DNA of 64,000 nt, from positions 632,001-696,000 of the forward strand of contig CP063375.1 in NCBI GenBank assembly GCA_022813675.1. Reading direction: 5' to 3'. Below are positions 7,912-16,011 of the stretch, piece after piece. The DNA comes from Deferribacteraceae bacterium V6Fe1. Its GTDB lineage: Bacteria; Chrysiogenota; Deferribacteres; Deferribacterales; Deferrivibrionaceae. A program made the position numbers and the translations under genes. Below the pieces are notes generated by a model, which saw nothing but the letters and a program-made list of their open reading frames with translations, was not told the origin of the DNA and made no database searches. Every line of letters begins with the position of its first letter. Position 1 is the first letter of the stretch.

Positions 7912-8545
7912 CAATAAAAAATATCCCAAGTGTTACCATTATTAAAAAACTTATCACTCTAAATAGCGTTCTGTATTTTAAAACTATATTCCCGAATACC
8001 GAAACCAAGAGTAGTGAAGCAGATGTGCCTACCCCAAAAAGTACCATAGAAAACATAGATTTTAACGGATTATTCAATGAGGTGACCCCGATTAATGCTC
8101 CATATAATAGCCCACAAGGGAGAAAACCCAAAATGAGTCCGGTAAGAAAAGGTGAATTAAACTTGAACAATGAAATCATTTTGCTTATTTTTTTTGTGAC
8201 AACATTATTTTCCAACATAGAAACGATTTTTAGCCCCAAAATATCAAAAGTCGCATACGCTATGAGAAATATCCCCGCAAAGATGGCAAGTATTTTTTGA
8301 AAATGTATAATATTTCCGAAAAGCTCGCCCGCACTGCTTACACTTCCAAAAATTAACCCTAAACAGCCGTAAGTTATAATTCTTCCAAGATTGTACTTTA
8401 TTTGGGGAAGAAAAAATCTTACATATCCGGGAGAGTTTGGTGCGAACTTGCTTGCGACATATATTACAAAGGGGTTACACATAAATATACAATGCCCAAA
8501 CCCGCCAAAAAAACCCAATGAGAAAAAGCCCAATAATTCACCCAT
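7892..8545 (-). CDS. Sulfite exporter TauE/SafE-like (DsbD_2-type) membrane protein
   Basis: The 217-residue protein has about six membrane helices. The N-terminal GHCIFMCNP corresponds to the GxxHCxxMCGP motif of the TauE/SafE-like family often found beside copper ATPases and cbb3 assembly genes. Such proteins have been linked to copper homeostasis of the oxidase; transport of a thiol or metal is inferred only. The ATG at 8545 has a TTAGG just upstream; a TTG at 8554 would add three residues. It converges on ccoI with a 20-base overlap and no terminator. Confidence 0.75.
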   Translation of the reverse strand: MGELLGFFSLGFFGGFGHCIFMCNPFVIYVASKFAPNSPGYVRFFLPQIKYNLGRIITYGCLGLIFGSVSSAGELFGNIIHFQKILAIFAGIFLIAYATFDILGLKIVSMLENNVVTKKISKMISLFKFNSPFLTGLILGFLPCGLLYGALIGVTSLNNPLKSMFSMVLFGVGTSASLLLVSVFGNIVLKYRTLFRVISFLIMVTLGIFFIVSGIRF

Positions 8546-8632
8546 GCCTAACAAGTATCATTATTTTTTTAAAATTACAATCTACTCAATCTGCAGGCTA
8601 CCGGCAAGCAGCAGCAAAAGTTTTACGTACTA

Positions 8633-8643
8633 AAACTTTAATT
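8633..8643. repeat. Left target-site duplication of the IS4-family element
   Basis: AAACTTTAATT occurs here and again at 10063-10073, directly outside the terminal inverted repeats. An 11-bp duplication is within the range for IS4-family elements. Both copies are identical, so the element entered as a unit and the target is unaltered. Confidence 0.75.
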
Positions 8644-10062
8644 TGCAGTCTCCCCGTTTTTTTAATGGAATTATGTAACTGATTGGTTTTATGTAAGAAA
8701 TTGTAATAAAATAGTTGTAAGTACCTCTTTTCGCTGGTATAGTTGAATTTGCATAAACAACTAACAACCAAACAAAAAGAGGTGTTTAATTATGACTGAA
8801 TTATTAAAAAAAGTGAAGGGAAAAATTAGAGTAATGGTCCATAACTTTGAAGGTAAGGTAAGTCTACCATATGGTAAATTCATTCTGGAACTAGTATCAG
8901 GGGTATTAATAACAGGAAATTGTAACATTACTGAAATATCAAGAAGCCTGAATGAGAAAATAAAACTTAAAAACACTATGAAACGTTTGTTTAATCATCT
9001 TGAGGGTAAGACTAATTTACTTGAATTAGCTAATGATTATTTATTATCACAAGCATCTACTAAAGTAGATGATAGTACAATAATAGCCCTTGATGATGGA
9101 GATATAAGCCATTTATTTGCTAATAATTTTGAGCAGTCCTGTAAAGTGAGAGATGGTAGCACAGGTAAATATCTCGAGGGTTATTATTTGAATCAGATAA
9201 GTTTATTTGATGACAAAAGTAATCAAACTTATCCTGCTTATCTTGGGATGTACAGCACAGAGAGTAAAGATTTTAAGAGTGCTAATACAGAAGGCTTAAA
9301 AAGTGTAGAAAGTTTTGTAACTAATGTTGGTAAAAAAGGCTTATGGGTAATGGATAGGGGCTATGATAATGGAGCTTATCTTGGCTATTTCCTAAAAGAA
9401 TGTTTAAGTTTTATTGTGAGAATGAAGACCAACCGTCATTTAATTTATAAAGGGAAAAGCGTAAATATTGAAGAGTTAAATAAATCTATAAATAGAAGAT
9501 ATAAAAACGGAAAACATTTTAGATATGGATATTTGAAATGCTTTATAGAAATTAAATCAAAATTATATCCTGTCACCCTAATATCACATAAAGGAGAATT
9601 TAATAAAGAATCCCATATATTTTTAACCAATGGACATTTAAGTAAATCAGAAGAAATTAAGAGGAGAATACGTGGCTATTATAGACGTTGGGGAGTAGAA
9701 GAAAGTTATAGATTTGAAAAGCAAGGCTTTGGCATAGAGAAATCAATAATAAGAAATTTTAATTCAATAAGGTCAATGCTTGGTGCAGTAATGCTTGCTT
9801 GGTCTGTACTGGTTGATATTAATGAAGATGAAATATTACGAGAAGAAGTAGTTCTTGCCTCAAAACCCGAAAAGAAGAAACGACCTCAGTTTATTTATTA
9901 TACACTTTTAAGGGGTGTAAGAAATATTTTTGCTGGAGTTAAGACATTATATCTTCACAGGCGACGAAAGAAAAATAAACTAAAACAACTGACAATAGAA
10001 GATTTCTTGTTCCCAAAAAGTTCACTATGCCATATAGTATGAAAAAAACGGGGAGACTACAG
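8644..10062 (+). mobile_element. Complete IS4-family insertion sequence
   Basis: This 1419-bp element is bounded by terminal repeats sharing a perfect 17-bp core, AGTCTCCCCGTTTTTTT (8647-8663) and its complement (10042-10058), with partial similarity outside the core. Flanking 11-bp direct repeats mark the insertion. One intact transposase gene fills it. The right repeat begins at the last base of the transposase stop codon. It sits between the TauE/SafE-like gene and tatB and breaks no recognisable gene, but it separates tatBC from any older upstream promoter. Confidence 0.88.
8792..10042 (+). CDS. IS4-family transposase
   Basis: The 416-residue DDE transposase has first acidic residues at D101/D102 (IALDDGD), the second at D188 (WVMDRGY) and the third at E303. 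The IS4 signature Y-2-R-3-E-6-K is complete: Y296, R299, E303, K310. RBS GAGGTG lies upstream of the ATG at 8792. The frame is uninterrupted, so the element may still be active. The C-terminus is highly basic and the stop codon ends at the first base of the right terminal repeat. Confidence 0.93.
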   Translation: MTELLKKVKGKIRVMVHNFEGKVSLPYGKFILELVSGVLITGNCNITEISRSLNEKIKLKNTMKRLFNHLEGKTNLLELANDYLLSQASTKVDDSTIIALDDGDISHLFANNFEQSCKVRDGSTGKYLEGYYLNQISLFDDKSNQTYPAYLGMYSTESKDFKSANTEGLKSVESFVTNVGKKGLWVMDRGYDNGAYLGYFLKECLSFIVRMKTNRHLIYKGKSVNIEELNKSINRRYKNGKHFRYGYLKCFIEIKSKLYPVTLISHKGEFNKESHIFLTNGHLSKSEEIKRRIRGYYRRWGVEESYRFEKQGFGIEKSIIRNFNSIRSMLGAVMLAWSVLVDINEDEILREEVVLASKPEKKKRPQFIYYTLLRGVRNIFAGVKTLYLHRRRKKNKLKQLTIEDFLFPKSSLCHIV

Positions 10063-10073
10063 AAACTTTAATT
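10063..10073. repeat. Right target-site duplication of the IS4-family element
   Basis: This is the second copy of AAACTTTAATT; see 8633-8643. Joining the two flanks gives the pre-insertion sequence. Confidence 0.75.
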
Positions 10074-10132
10074 CCTTGATTTTTATAACTTAAATAATTA
10101 TTATCCAAGAAAACAAACTTTTGAGGTATGAT

Positions 10133-10417
10133 ATGTTTGGACTAGGGATGTCTGAAATAATTTTGATACTTGCACTCGCTTTGATTGTAATTGGTCCCAA
10201 TAAGCTGCCAGAAGTGGCAAAGGCTCTTGGGAAAGGGTATGCGGAATTTAAAAAAGTGTTAAACGACTTTAAGGATGCTGTTAATATTGAAGATGAAACT
10301 CCACCCAAAAATACCTACTCATCCAAAACTCATGATGAACTAAAAGAGATACATACCGAAAAATTTGACAAGCAAGATGAATCCGTTACGAAAGAAGATA
10401 AAAGGGAAGACGCATGA
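10133..10417 (+). CDS. tatB: Twin-arginine translocase subunit TatA/TatB
   Basis: The 94-residue protein begins MFGLGMSEIILILALALIVI, a short membrane helix ended by GPNKLPEVAKALGKG, then an amphipathic helix and a charged tail. FGLGMSE and the length of the tail resemble TatB more than TatA, but single TatA-like proteins can serve both roles. The ATG at 10133 follows GAGGT; the upstream TTG adds an unlikely extension. It overlaps tatC by four bases. A probable Tat substrate, the multicopper oxidase, is encoded at 37443. Confidence 0.87.
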   Translation: MFGLGMSEIILILALALIVIGPNKLPEVAKALGKGYAEFKKVLNDFKDAVNIEDETPPKNTYSSKTHDELKEIHTEKFDKQDESVTKEDKREDA

Positions 10418-11166
10418 AAAAAGAGATGGATGAAAAACTCCCTTTAACCAAACATCTTGAAGAGCTTAGACAGAGGCTAATAAAAATATTCATAGTCTTA
10501 ATCGTTGTCTTTGGTATATGCTATTCCAATAGTAAATTTTTTATGGACTTTGTAACTGCTCCATTGGTGCCGCTGCTACCAGCGAAATCTTCTTTGGCCA
10601 TGTTAAAGCTTACCGAAGGATTTTTTACCGAATTAAAGCTATCTCTTATGGCTGCAGTTTTTTTCTCCATGCCTTTTATCTTGTATCAATTATGGAAGTT
10701 TGTGGCACCTGGTCTTTATGCCCATGAGAAAAAATATGTAGTATCATTCGTGCTCGTATCTTCAATACTATTTTTTTCCGGTGCGGCATTTGCTTATTAC
10801 ATAGTATTCCCTTTCGGATTTAGATTCTTTTTAAACTACGCACAAGGGGACGTAATTGCGAGCCTGTCATTGCAATGGTATTTATCTTTTGTTACAAGGC
10901 TAATACTTGGGTTTGGAATCATATTTGAGTTGCCGGTATTCACATTATTTTTGGCAAAAATGGGGATTGTCACCGCAGATATGATGAAAAAGTATAGAAG
11001 ATATGCCATTGTTGGTATTTTTATAGTAGCCGCCATTTTTACTCCACCGGATGTATTTACACAATGTATGATGGCTGTCCCACTTTTGATATTATATGAA
11101 ATAAGCATTTATGTAGCAAAAATATTCGGAAAGAAAAAATTAAAAGACGAAGATATTTATGAATGA
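10414..11166 (+). CDS. tatC: Sec-independent protein translocase TatC
   Basis: The 250-residue protein has six predicted membrane helices and the TatC N-terminal motif LTKHLEELRQRL, with the conserved FxxFxxPL-like region and RYAIVGIFIVAAIFTPPD near the last helices. TatC binds the twin-arginine signal in the membrane. It starts in an ATGA overlap with tatB and ends 8 bases inside moaA, so the tatB-tatC-moaA genes are probably coupled. Confidence 0.95.
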   Translation: MKKEMDEKLPLTKHLEELRQRLIKIFIVLIVVFGICYSNSKFFMDFVTAPLVPLLPAKSSLAMLKLTEGFFTELKLSLMAAVFFSMPFILYQLWKFVAPGLYAHEKKYVVSFVLVSSILFFSGAAFAYYIVFPFGFRFFLNYAQGDVIASLSLQWYLSFVTRLILGFGIIFELPVFTLFLAKMGIVTADMMKKYRRYAIVGIFIVAAIFTPPDVFTQCMMAVPLLILYEISIYVAKIFGKKKLKDEDIYE

Positions 11167-12148
11167 AAAATTAAAAGATAAGTACAGCAGGACATACAAA
11201 TATTTAAGGGTCTCGGTAACCGACAGATGTAATTTTAGATGCAAATATTGTATCCCTACTCACGATTTTGAATTTATTCCTCATACAAAAATATTAAAAT
11301 ATGAAGACATTATTTTTGCCGTTGATGCTTTTTCAAAACTCGGGATTGAAAAGATTAGGCTTACCGGCGGAGAGCCTTTAGTAAGAAAAAATATCTCTTT
11401 TTTAATCAGTGAAATAGGCAAAATCAAAGAGATTAAGGAAACCACTTTGACTACAAACGGCTCACTCCTTGGAAAGTTTGCAAAAGACATATATAACGCC
11501 GGTATCAGAAGAATAAATATTAGCCTGGATTCCCTCAAACAGGACCGCTATGAGTACATTACTGGCGGGTTTAAATTAGATGACATTATTGAAGGTATAA
11601 ACCAAGCGATAAATGTCGGGCTAAGCCCTATCAAAATCAATGTTGTTGCAATTAAAACATTTAACGATGATGAGATTTTGGATTTTTGCGATTTTGCCGC
11701 CAAAAACAGTTTAAATGTCCGCTTTATAGAATTTATGCCAATTGGCAATAAAATCGAATGGAGAAAAGAACATATTATTACCGGTGATGAGATACTTAAA
11801 ATTATCTCAAAAAAATACTCGTATGAGCCAGTCAAAAAAGCTAACTTTGAAGGACCTGCAGTAAACTATAAGCTGTCTAACGGGGCAAAAATAGGGATTA
11901 TCACCCCTATTTCAAACCACTTTTGCTCGGAATGTGACAAGCTAAGACTTACCGCTGACGGCAAACTAAGACCTTGTCTGCTTTCCGACAAGGAGATAAA
12001 TCTTTTTGATGAAATCAAAAATAGAGACTTTGATAAATTTAAAGAAAAAATTCGCGAATCCCTCAAACTAAAAGAGCTGGATCACAATATAACAAATGAG
12101 GGTTGTGATACTCAATTTAAAAGAACAATGTCGAAAATCGGAGGATAA
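11159..12148 (+). CDS. moaA: GTP 3',8-cyclase MoaA
   Basis: The 329-residue radical SAM enzyme carries out the first step of molybdopterin synthesis. The N-terminal cluster is C24-X3-C28-X2-C31 (TDRCNFRCKYC); GGEP follows as the SAM-binding motif. The C-terminal cluster is formed by CSEC and a Cys in LRPCL. The protein ends in Gly-Gly, which is conserved in MoaA and needed for activity. No other mo-genes are in the window. It overlaps tatC by 8 bases, fitting the need of Mo-enzymes for Tat export. Confidence 0.95.
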   Translation: MNEKLKDKYSRTYKYLRVSVTDRCNFRCKYCIPTHDFEFIPHTKILKYEDIIFAVDAFSKLGIEKIRLTGGEPLVRKNISFLISEIGKIKEIKETTLTTNGSLLGKFAKDIYNAGIRRINISLDSLKQDRYEYITGGFKLDDIIEGINQAINVGLSPIKINVVAIKTFNDDEILDFCDFAAKNSLNVRFIEFMPIGNKIEWRKEHIITGDEILKIISKKYSYEPVKKANFEGPAVNYKLSNGAKIGIITPISNHFCSECDKLRLTADGKLRPCLLSDKEINLFDEIKNRDFDKFKEKIRESLKLKELDHNITNEGCDTQFKRTMSKIGG

Positions 12149-12150
12149 CG

Positions 12151-13407
12151 TTGAAAATAAAGTATTCTAAAGAGATTCTTGATATACAATTAAATAAAAA
12201 GGCTGAGGATTTATACCGTAGTTTTTCACTCCCCGCACTTTCAAAAGATGAAATTATAAGCGCTTTAAACCAAAGCCCCATTTACAGTGACGGTTTGGAT
12301 AATGTTATTGCCCAAGCAAGGCGTATACTCATCATCCTGCCGGATGTGACAAGAAAATCAGGGGCTGAGATATTTTTGGATGAAATCATAAAAAAAATAG
12401 AGGAAAACAAGAAGGATTTTAGTATTATATTTGCCATTGGAACCCACAGACAATTGACAGAGGATGAACAAAAGTCAATCCTTACCGAAAAGCTATTTAA
12501 CAACTATAAACACAAAATTCTTAAACATGACTGCGAAGATATGGAGCTTCATGAATACTATGGAAAGACAAAAAATAATACACCCATCCTTATAAACAGG
12601 GCTTACTTGGAGCACGATACGATAATACCTATAGCTTCCGTGAGCTATCATTACTTTGCAGGCTTTGGTGGTGGGAGGAAAATGATAGTGCCGGGGATTG
12701 CTGCCAAAAAAACAATTATGGCAAACCACAGTCTCGTATTAGACCCTGCAAATAAAACAAAGCATAAGTATGCCGTCACCGGTAATCTTAAACAAAATCC
12801 TGTCCATGATGACCTTGTTTATTGTCTTATGGTTGCAAGACGTGGCAAAACTTTTTTCCTTATCAATACTATACTTAATGAAGCAGCTGAAATCGTCTAT
12901 GTTTCCGGAGGGGACCTCTTTATGTCACATATCGCCGCAACCGAAAAACTTAAAGAGCTCACATCCATTAGAATATCAAAGAAATATGATGCTGCAATTA
13001 TCTCCTGCGGTGGTTTTCCCAAAGATATTAACCTTGTGCAAGCACAGAAATCTCTCGATAGAGGGTGCAAAATTGTTAAGGATGGTGGCAAAATTATCTT
13101 TTTTGCAAAATGCCAAGACGGCTACGGCAACAAATATTTTGAGGAATTTTTTGATATCAAGACATCCGAAGAGATGTTTGATATATTATTAAAAGATTAC
13201 CAAATAAACAGGCAGACAGCTTTTAATTTAAAATCTATTTTGGAAAAGTATGACGTGTATATTTACTCAGACTTTGGCAATGATGACCTTGATAGAATGG
13301 GATTTAAAAAATTGGACAATCCGGATCAGATAAATGATATTTTAATAGATAGCGATGAGATAGCTTTTATTCCGGATGCCTATAATTCATATTTTGACTT
13401 GTCTTAA
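12151..13407 (+). CDS. LarA-family nickel-pincer-type racemase/epimerase
   Basis: The 418-residue protein has a TTG start two bases after the moaA stop, with GGAGG 7 bases upstream. Residues known from lactate racemase are present: D65 and R68 (PDVTRKS), H99 (IGTHR), H167, K177 (GGGRK; the Lys that binds the cofactor) and H193 (NHS). LarA enzymes racemise or epimerise 2-hydroxy acids using the nickel-pincer nucleotide. No larB, larC or larE is nearby, so the cofactor genes must lie elsewhere. The substrate is unknown; many relatives are not lactate racemases. Confidence 0.82.
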   Translation: MKIKYSKEILDIQLNKKAEDLYRSFSLPALSKDEIISALNQSPIYSDGLDNVIAQARRILIILPDVTRKSGAEIFLDEIIKKIEENKKDFSIIFAIGTHRQLTEDEQKSILTEKLFNNYKHKILKHDCEDMELHEYYGKTKNNTPILINRAYLEHDTIIPIASVSYHYFAGFGGGRKMIVPGIAAKKTIMANHSLVLDPANKTKHKYAVTGNLKQNPVHDDLVYCLMVARRGKTFFLINTILNEAAEIVYVSGGDLFMSHIAATEKLKELTSIRISKKYDAAIISCGGFPKDINLVQAQKSLDRGCKIVKDGGKIIFFAKCQDGYGNKYFEEFFDIKTSEEMFDILLKDYQINRQTAFNLKSILEKYDVYIYSDFGNDDLDRMGFKKLDNPDQINDILIDSDEIAFIPDAYNSYFDLS

Positions 13408-13427
13408 ATAGTGTTAAATAGGAAAAA

Positions 13428-13919
13428 TCAGAATATATAAAATCCGGACAGTATAACTGTTGAAATACCGATTGAAACTTTTAAAAAAGTCCCCAAAAAT
13501 CTTCCTTTAAAAGATGCGATCCCTCTTTCAAAGGCAAGGCTTTTATCCCTTGTAACAATATATTCATAAAGGAATGTTCCAATAAATGCACCTAAAAATG
13601 TCCCTATAATTGCTCCTACACCAAAAAATAGCGGAGCCATTATTATCCCCAACACTATCGAAAATATTACAGATACAAAAAAACTCCCCTTTACCGCACC
13701 AACATTTTTCCCTGCGTAATAACCGATTAAAAATTCGATCACTTCACCTGCTGCAATGAGAGAAATCAAAAATATTAGCTGCCAAAAAGTCATTTTTGAT
13801 GAAAAATAATATATCAACGGTAATACAAGTGATACAATATTGCCCGGAAGACCAACAAGATTTAAAATAACCAAAAAAAACTGTAAAATAAGCAGCACAA
13901 AAAATAATACACTAAGCAT
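13428..13919 (-). CDS. DUF456 family membrane protein
   Basis: The 163-residue hydrophobic protein has four to five helices and glycine-rich segments, with VGLPGNIVSLVLPLIYY near the N-terminus and GEVIEFLIGYYAGKNVGA in the middle, typical of DUF456. No function is established for the family. It overlaps the upstream WalJ-like gene by 8 bases, so the two are cotranscribed on the minus strand and converge with larA, 20 bases away. Confidence 0.8.
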   Translation of the reverse strand: MLSVLFFVLLILQFFLVILNLVGLPGNIVSLVLPLIYYFSSKMTFWQLIFLISLIAAGEVIEFLIGYYAGKNVGAVKGSFFVSVIFSIVLGIIMAPLFFGVGAIIGTFLGAFIGTFLYEYIVTRDKSLAFERGIASFKGRFLGTFLKVSIGISTVILSGFYIF

Positions 13920-14676
13920 CCAGAATCAATCCTTTGACAGGTGTCATTTGTTTAAAATAATCTGCTTCAATTGCAAAGTTACTTTTACAAAAGTCCACAT
14001 ATTTTTCAATAAGTGTATAGCTATTATTTTCCTCACTAATATGCCCCAAAAACAGTTTTTTTAAACCTTTTGAAAATATCTGACTTACCGCATTAAGGGC
14101 TTCTTTATTGGAAAGATGCCCTTTTGAAGACATCACCCTTTTTTTAAGATGATAAGGGTATGAACCATTTATAAGAAGCTCATCCTCATAATTTGACTCC
14201 AAAATAACACATTCACAACCGGTTATTCCGCTTAACACATCTTTTGATACAAAACCCAAATCTGTGGCAAACCCCACAGAAAGTTTATTGAAATTAAACC
14301 TATATCCAAACGGCTGTCTGCCGTCATGCGCAATTTTAAAAGGGTATACCTCATACTCTTTCATAGAATAAATTTTACTCGGATCTAATATATAAAAGTG
14401 TTCACAACTAATCCCTTTAGAGTGAAGCTCTACCGCAGTCCCTTCACTTGTATAAACATTAGGCTTAAATTTATTCAGGAAAGGTTTTATCCCTGCGATA
14501 TGGTCTGTATGCTCATGGGTGAGATATAAATCTATCCCCTTATCTTCATCAAATTGGATAAACTCTTTTAAACGATAAAGCGGCAGCCCAACATCCACAA
14601 CTATATATTTATCTGCGGATTCCATTATATAGCAATTACCACAACTTCCGGACGATAATACATGTAGGTTAAGCAT
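13912..14676 (-). CDS. MBL-fold metallohydrolase, YycJ/WalJ-like
   Basis: The 254-residue protein opens with LHVLSSGSCGNCYIMES, the SxSGSxGN start of the YycJ/WalJ family, then the metal motif THEHTDHIAG. A downstream Asp (FATDLGFVS) and GHISEENN provide further metal ligands. WalJ-type proteins are cytoplasmic exonucleases or related hydrolases; here only the fold is certain. The start is ATG at 14676. It is the first gene of a two-gene minus operon with the DUF456 gene. Confidence 0.85.
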   Translation of the reverse strand: MLNLHVLSSGSCGNCYIMESADKYIVVDVGLPLYRLKEFIQFDEDKGIDLYLTHEHTDHIAGIKPFLNKFKPNVYTSEGTAVELHSKGISCEHFYILDPSKIYSMKEYEVYPFKIAHDGRQPFGYRFNFNKLSVGFATDLGFVSKDVLSGITGCECVILESNYEDELLINGSYPYHLKKRVMSSKGHLSNKEALNAVSQIFSKGLKKLFLGHISEENNSYTLIEKYVDFCKSNFAIEADYFKQMTPVKGLILDA

Positions 14677-14920
14677 TGTTTTGATATATCACTTAAGTGC
14701 TTAAAATTCAACTAAACTTTGACTTTTATACAATCCATTTCTCTAATACATCTAAAAATGGACCCATTTTGTGTAAAAAAGTAACAATTAGTTTCATTAT
14801 TACACAACTGAAGTTTAGCTTTTAAAAGATAAAACCATATATATCAATCAATTATAACAATTAATAATGATGGCACACTTACTGCTCTTATATTGTCATC
14901 ACATAATAAAGGAGGTAGCT

Positions 14921-15292
14921 ATGAAAAAGTTAGCTTTAGTTTTAGGAACACTGGCAATAACCACAGCCCTTGCATTTGCTCAAGGCGGCTGGGGTGGTCA
15001 AGGGATGGGACCCGGTTACGGAATGAGAGGGCAAGGATTTGGCCCTGGCGGTTGCTATGGCGGCTACAATCAAAATGTTCAGGTAAAACAGCTTACTGAG
15101 GAAGAAGCCGTTAAAGCGGTACAGGATGTTATAGCTCAAAACTACAAAGGGTATGAAATTGTAAAAACTGAAAAATTTAACATGCCAAGAGGCACCGTTT
15201 ATCAGGTTGAGGCTAAAGATGCCGCAGGCAACCTGTTTACTTTTCATGTAAATCCATTTGGAAATGTAAGAGGACCATTTTTAGCACAGTAA
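14921..15292 (+). CDS. Secreted Gly-rich protein with PepSY-like C-terminus
   Basis: The 123-residue protein has a signal peptide (MKKLALVLGTLAITTALAFA, cleaved near residue 19-20), then a Gly/Gln/Met-rich stretch to about residue 47. The remainder has a PepSY-like pattern: TEEEAVKAVQDVI, then strands around YEIVKTEKF and YQVEAKDAAGN. The ATG at 14921 follows AAAGGAGG; the earlier in-frame ATG at 14867 lacks a site and would mask the signal. A terminator follows directly. It is a periplasmic or surface protein of unknown ligand, next to the plus-arm two-component system. Confidence 0.7.
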   Translation: MKKLALVLGTLAITTALAFAQGGWGGQGMGPGYGMRGQGFGPGGCYGGYNQNVQVKQLTEEEAVKAVQDVIAQNYKGYEIVKTEKFNMPRGTVYQVEAKDAAGNLFTFHVNPFGNVRGPFLAQ

Positions 15293-15303
15293 ATTCTCAT
15301 GAC

Positions 15304-15328
15304 AAGCGGGGTTAAGCCCCGCTTTTTT
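15304..15328 (+). terminator. Rho-independent terminator
   Basis: AAGCGGGG and CCCCGCTT pair across a 5-base loop and are followed by a T-run. It starts 12 bases after the stop of the secreted Gly-rich protein and ends that transcript, so the next PepSY gene needs its own promoter, seen at 15402-15434. Confidence 0.9.
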
Positions 15329-15401
15329 ATTTTCAGACCATTCGGCAAATTAAACTCTATTATATACCGAAAAATTAATATTTTTATAAAATATTTCTAA
15401 T

Positions 15402-15434
15402 CTTAATCATTTCTTAACAAAAGCTGCCTATATT
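15402..15434 (+). promoter_or_regulatory. PmrA-box-like operator and promoter of the PepSY gene
   Basis: CTTAAT (15402-15407), CATTT, CTTAAC (15413-15418) is a direct repeat with 11-bp period fitting the PmrA/BasR consensus YTTAAK-N5-YTTAAK except for the final C. Ten bases later TATATT (15429-15434) can serve as -10, and no good -35 is present, as expected for an OmpR-family activated promoter. The predicted start near 15441 leaves a 40-base leader with AGGAGG. A similar element lies at 27543-27575. Confidence 0.6.
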
Positions 15435-15482
15435 GTAACTCGGAAAGCAACAAAAAAACAAATAACTCATTAGGAGGAAATT

Positions 15483-15899
15483 ATGAAAAAAGCACTAACA
15501 GCAATTTTAGTAGCAGGAGCATTGGTAGTAGGAGCAGGAAGCTTAAAATCAGCAAAAGCTGATTCTGAGGATGGTAAGACCTTAAACGGGACAATAAAAA
15601 TTAGTAGAGTACAAGAGTCTGACTATCCATTTATGGCAAATATAAGTATGGCTGAGGCAATTCAATATGCAAAGAAGAGTAATTCAGGCGGGAAAATTTT
15701 AAAAGCTGAATTGGAAGAAGAAAATGGTTTTTTAGTTTATGACGTTGAAGTTGTACAAAAAAATGGTGATACCGTGAAGCTTTCTATTGATGCAGGAAAT
15801 GGAAAAGTTTTAAACATTAAAAAAGATAAATCTGACAGCGACCACGAACATGATGATGAAAACGATGATGAAGAAAATGACAATGAAAAAGATTCATAA
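15483..15899 (+). CDS. Secreted PepSY-domain protein with acidic tail
   Basis: The 138-residue protein has a signal peptide (about 1-26, ending SAKA), then one PepSY domain: ISMAEAIQYAKK, ILKAELEEENGFLVYDVEVV and VKLSIDAGNGKVLNI. The last 25 residues are almost all Asp, Glu, Asn, Lys and His and look like a disordered cation-binding tail. PepSY proteins are frequent targets of adjacent two-component systems responding to metals or cationic peptides. RBS TAGGAGG lies 7 bases upstream. The promoter carries a PmrA-box-like repeat. Confidence 0.85.
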   Translation: MKKALTAILVAGALVVGAGSLKSAKADSEDGKTLNGTIKISRVQESDYPFMANISMAEAIQYAKKSNSGGKILKAELEEENGFLVYDVEVVQKNGDTVKLSIDAGNGKVLNIKKDKSDSDHEHDDENDDEENDNEKDS

Positions 15900-15956
15900 C
15901 ATATAACATACTATGTAAATTCACAAAATAGTAAAATTACCACCTCCTGTAGGATG

Positions 15957-15988
15957 CCGGATGTCATATGTAGACATCCGGTTTCTTT
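15957..15988 (+). terminator. Probable terminator between PepSY and phosphatase genes
   Basis: CCGGATGTC and GACATCCGG form a perfect 9-bp stem with a 7-base loop, followed by TTTCTTT. The tract is short and interrupted, so termination is probably partial and some transcripts may continue into the phosphatase and two-component genes. Confidence 0.55.
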
Positions 15989-16011
15989 GAAACCATTTAA
16001 AGAGGTTTGAC

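Noticed and set aside
14771-14805. GTGTAA and TTACAC inverted repeat before the Gly-rich protein gene
   Set aside because: Short arms 23 bases apart in AT-rich DNA, not linked to a -10 or a known factor; probably chance.
14712-14818. CTAAACTT and AAGTTTAG repeat
   Set aside because: Arms of 8 bp almost 100 bases apart; not a plausible hairpin or operator.
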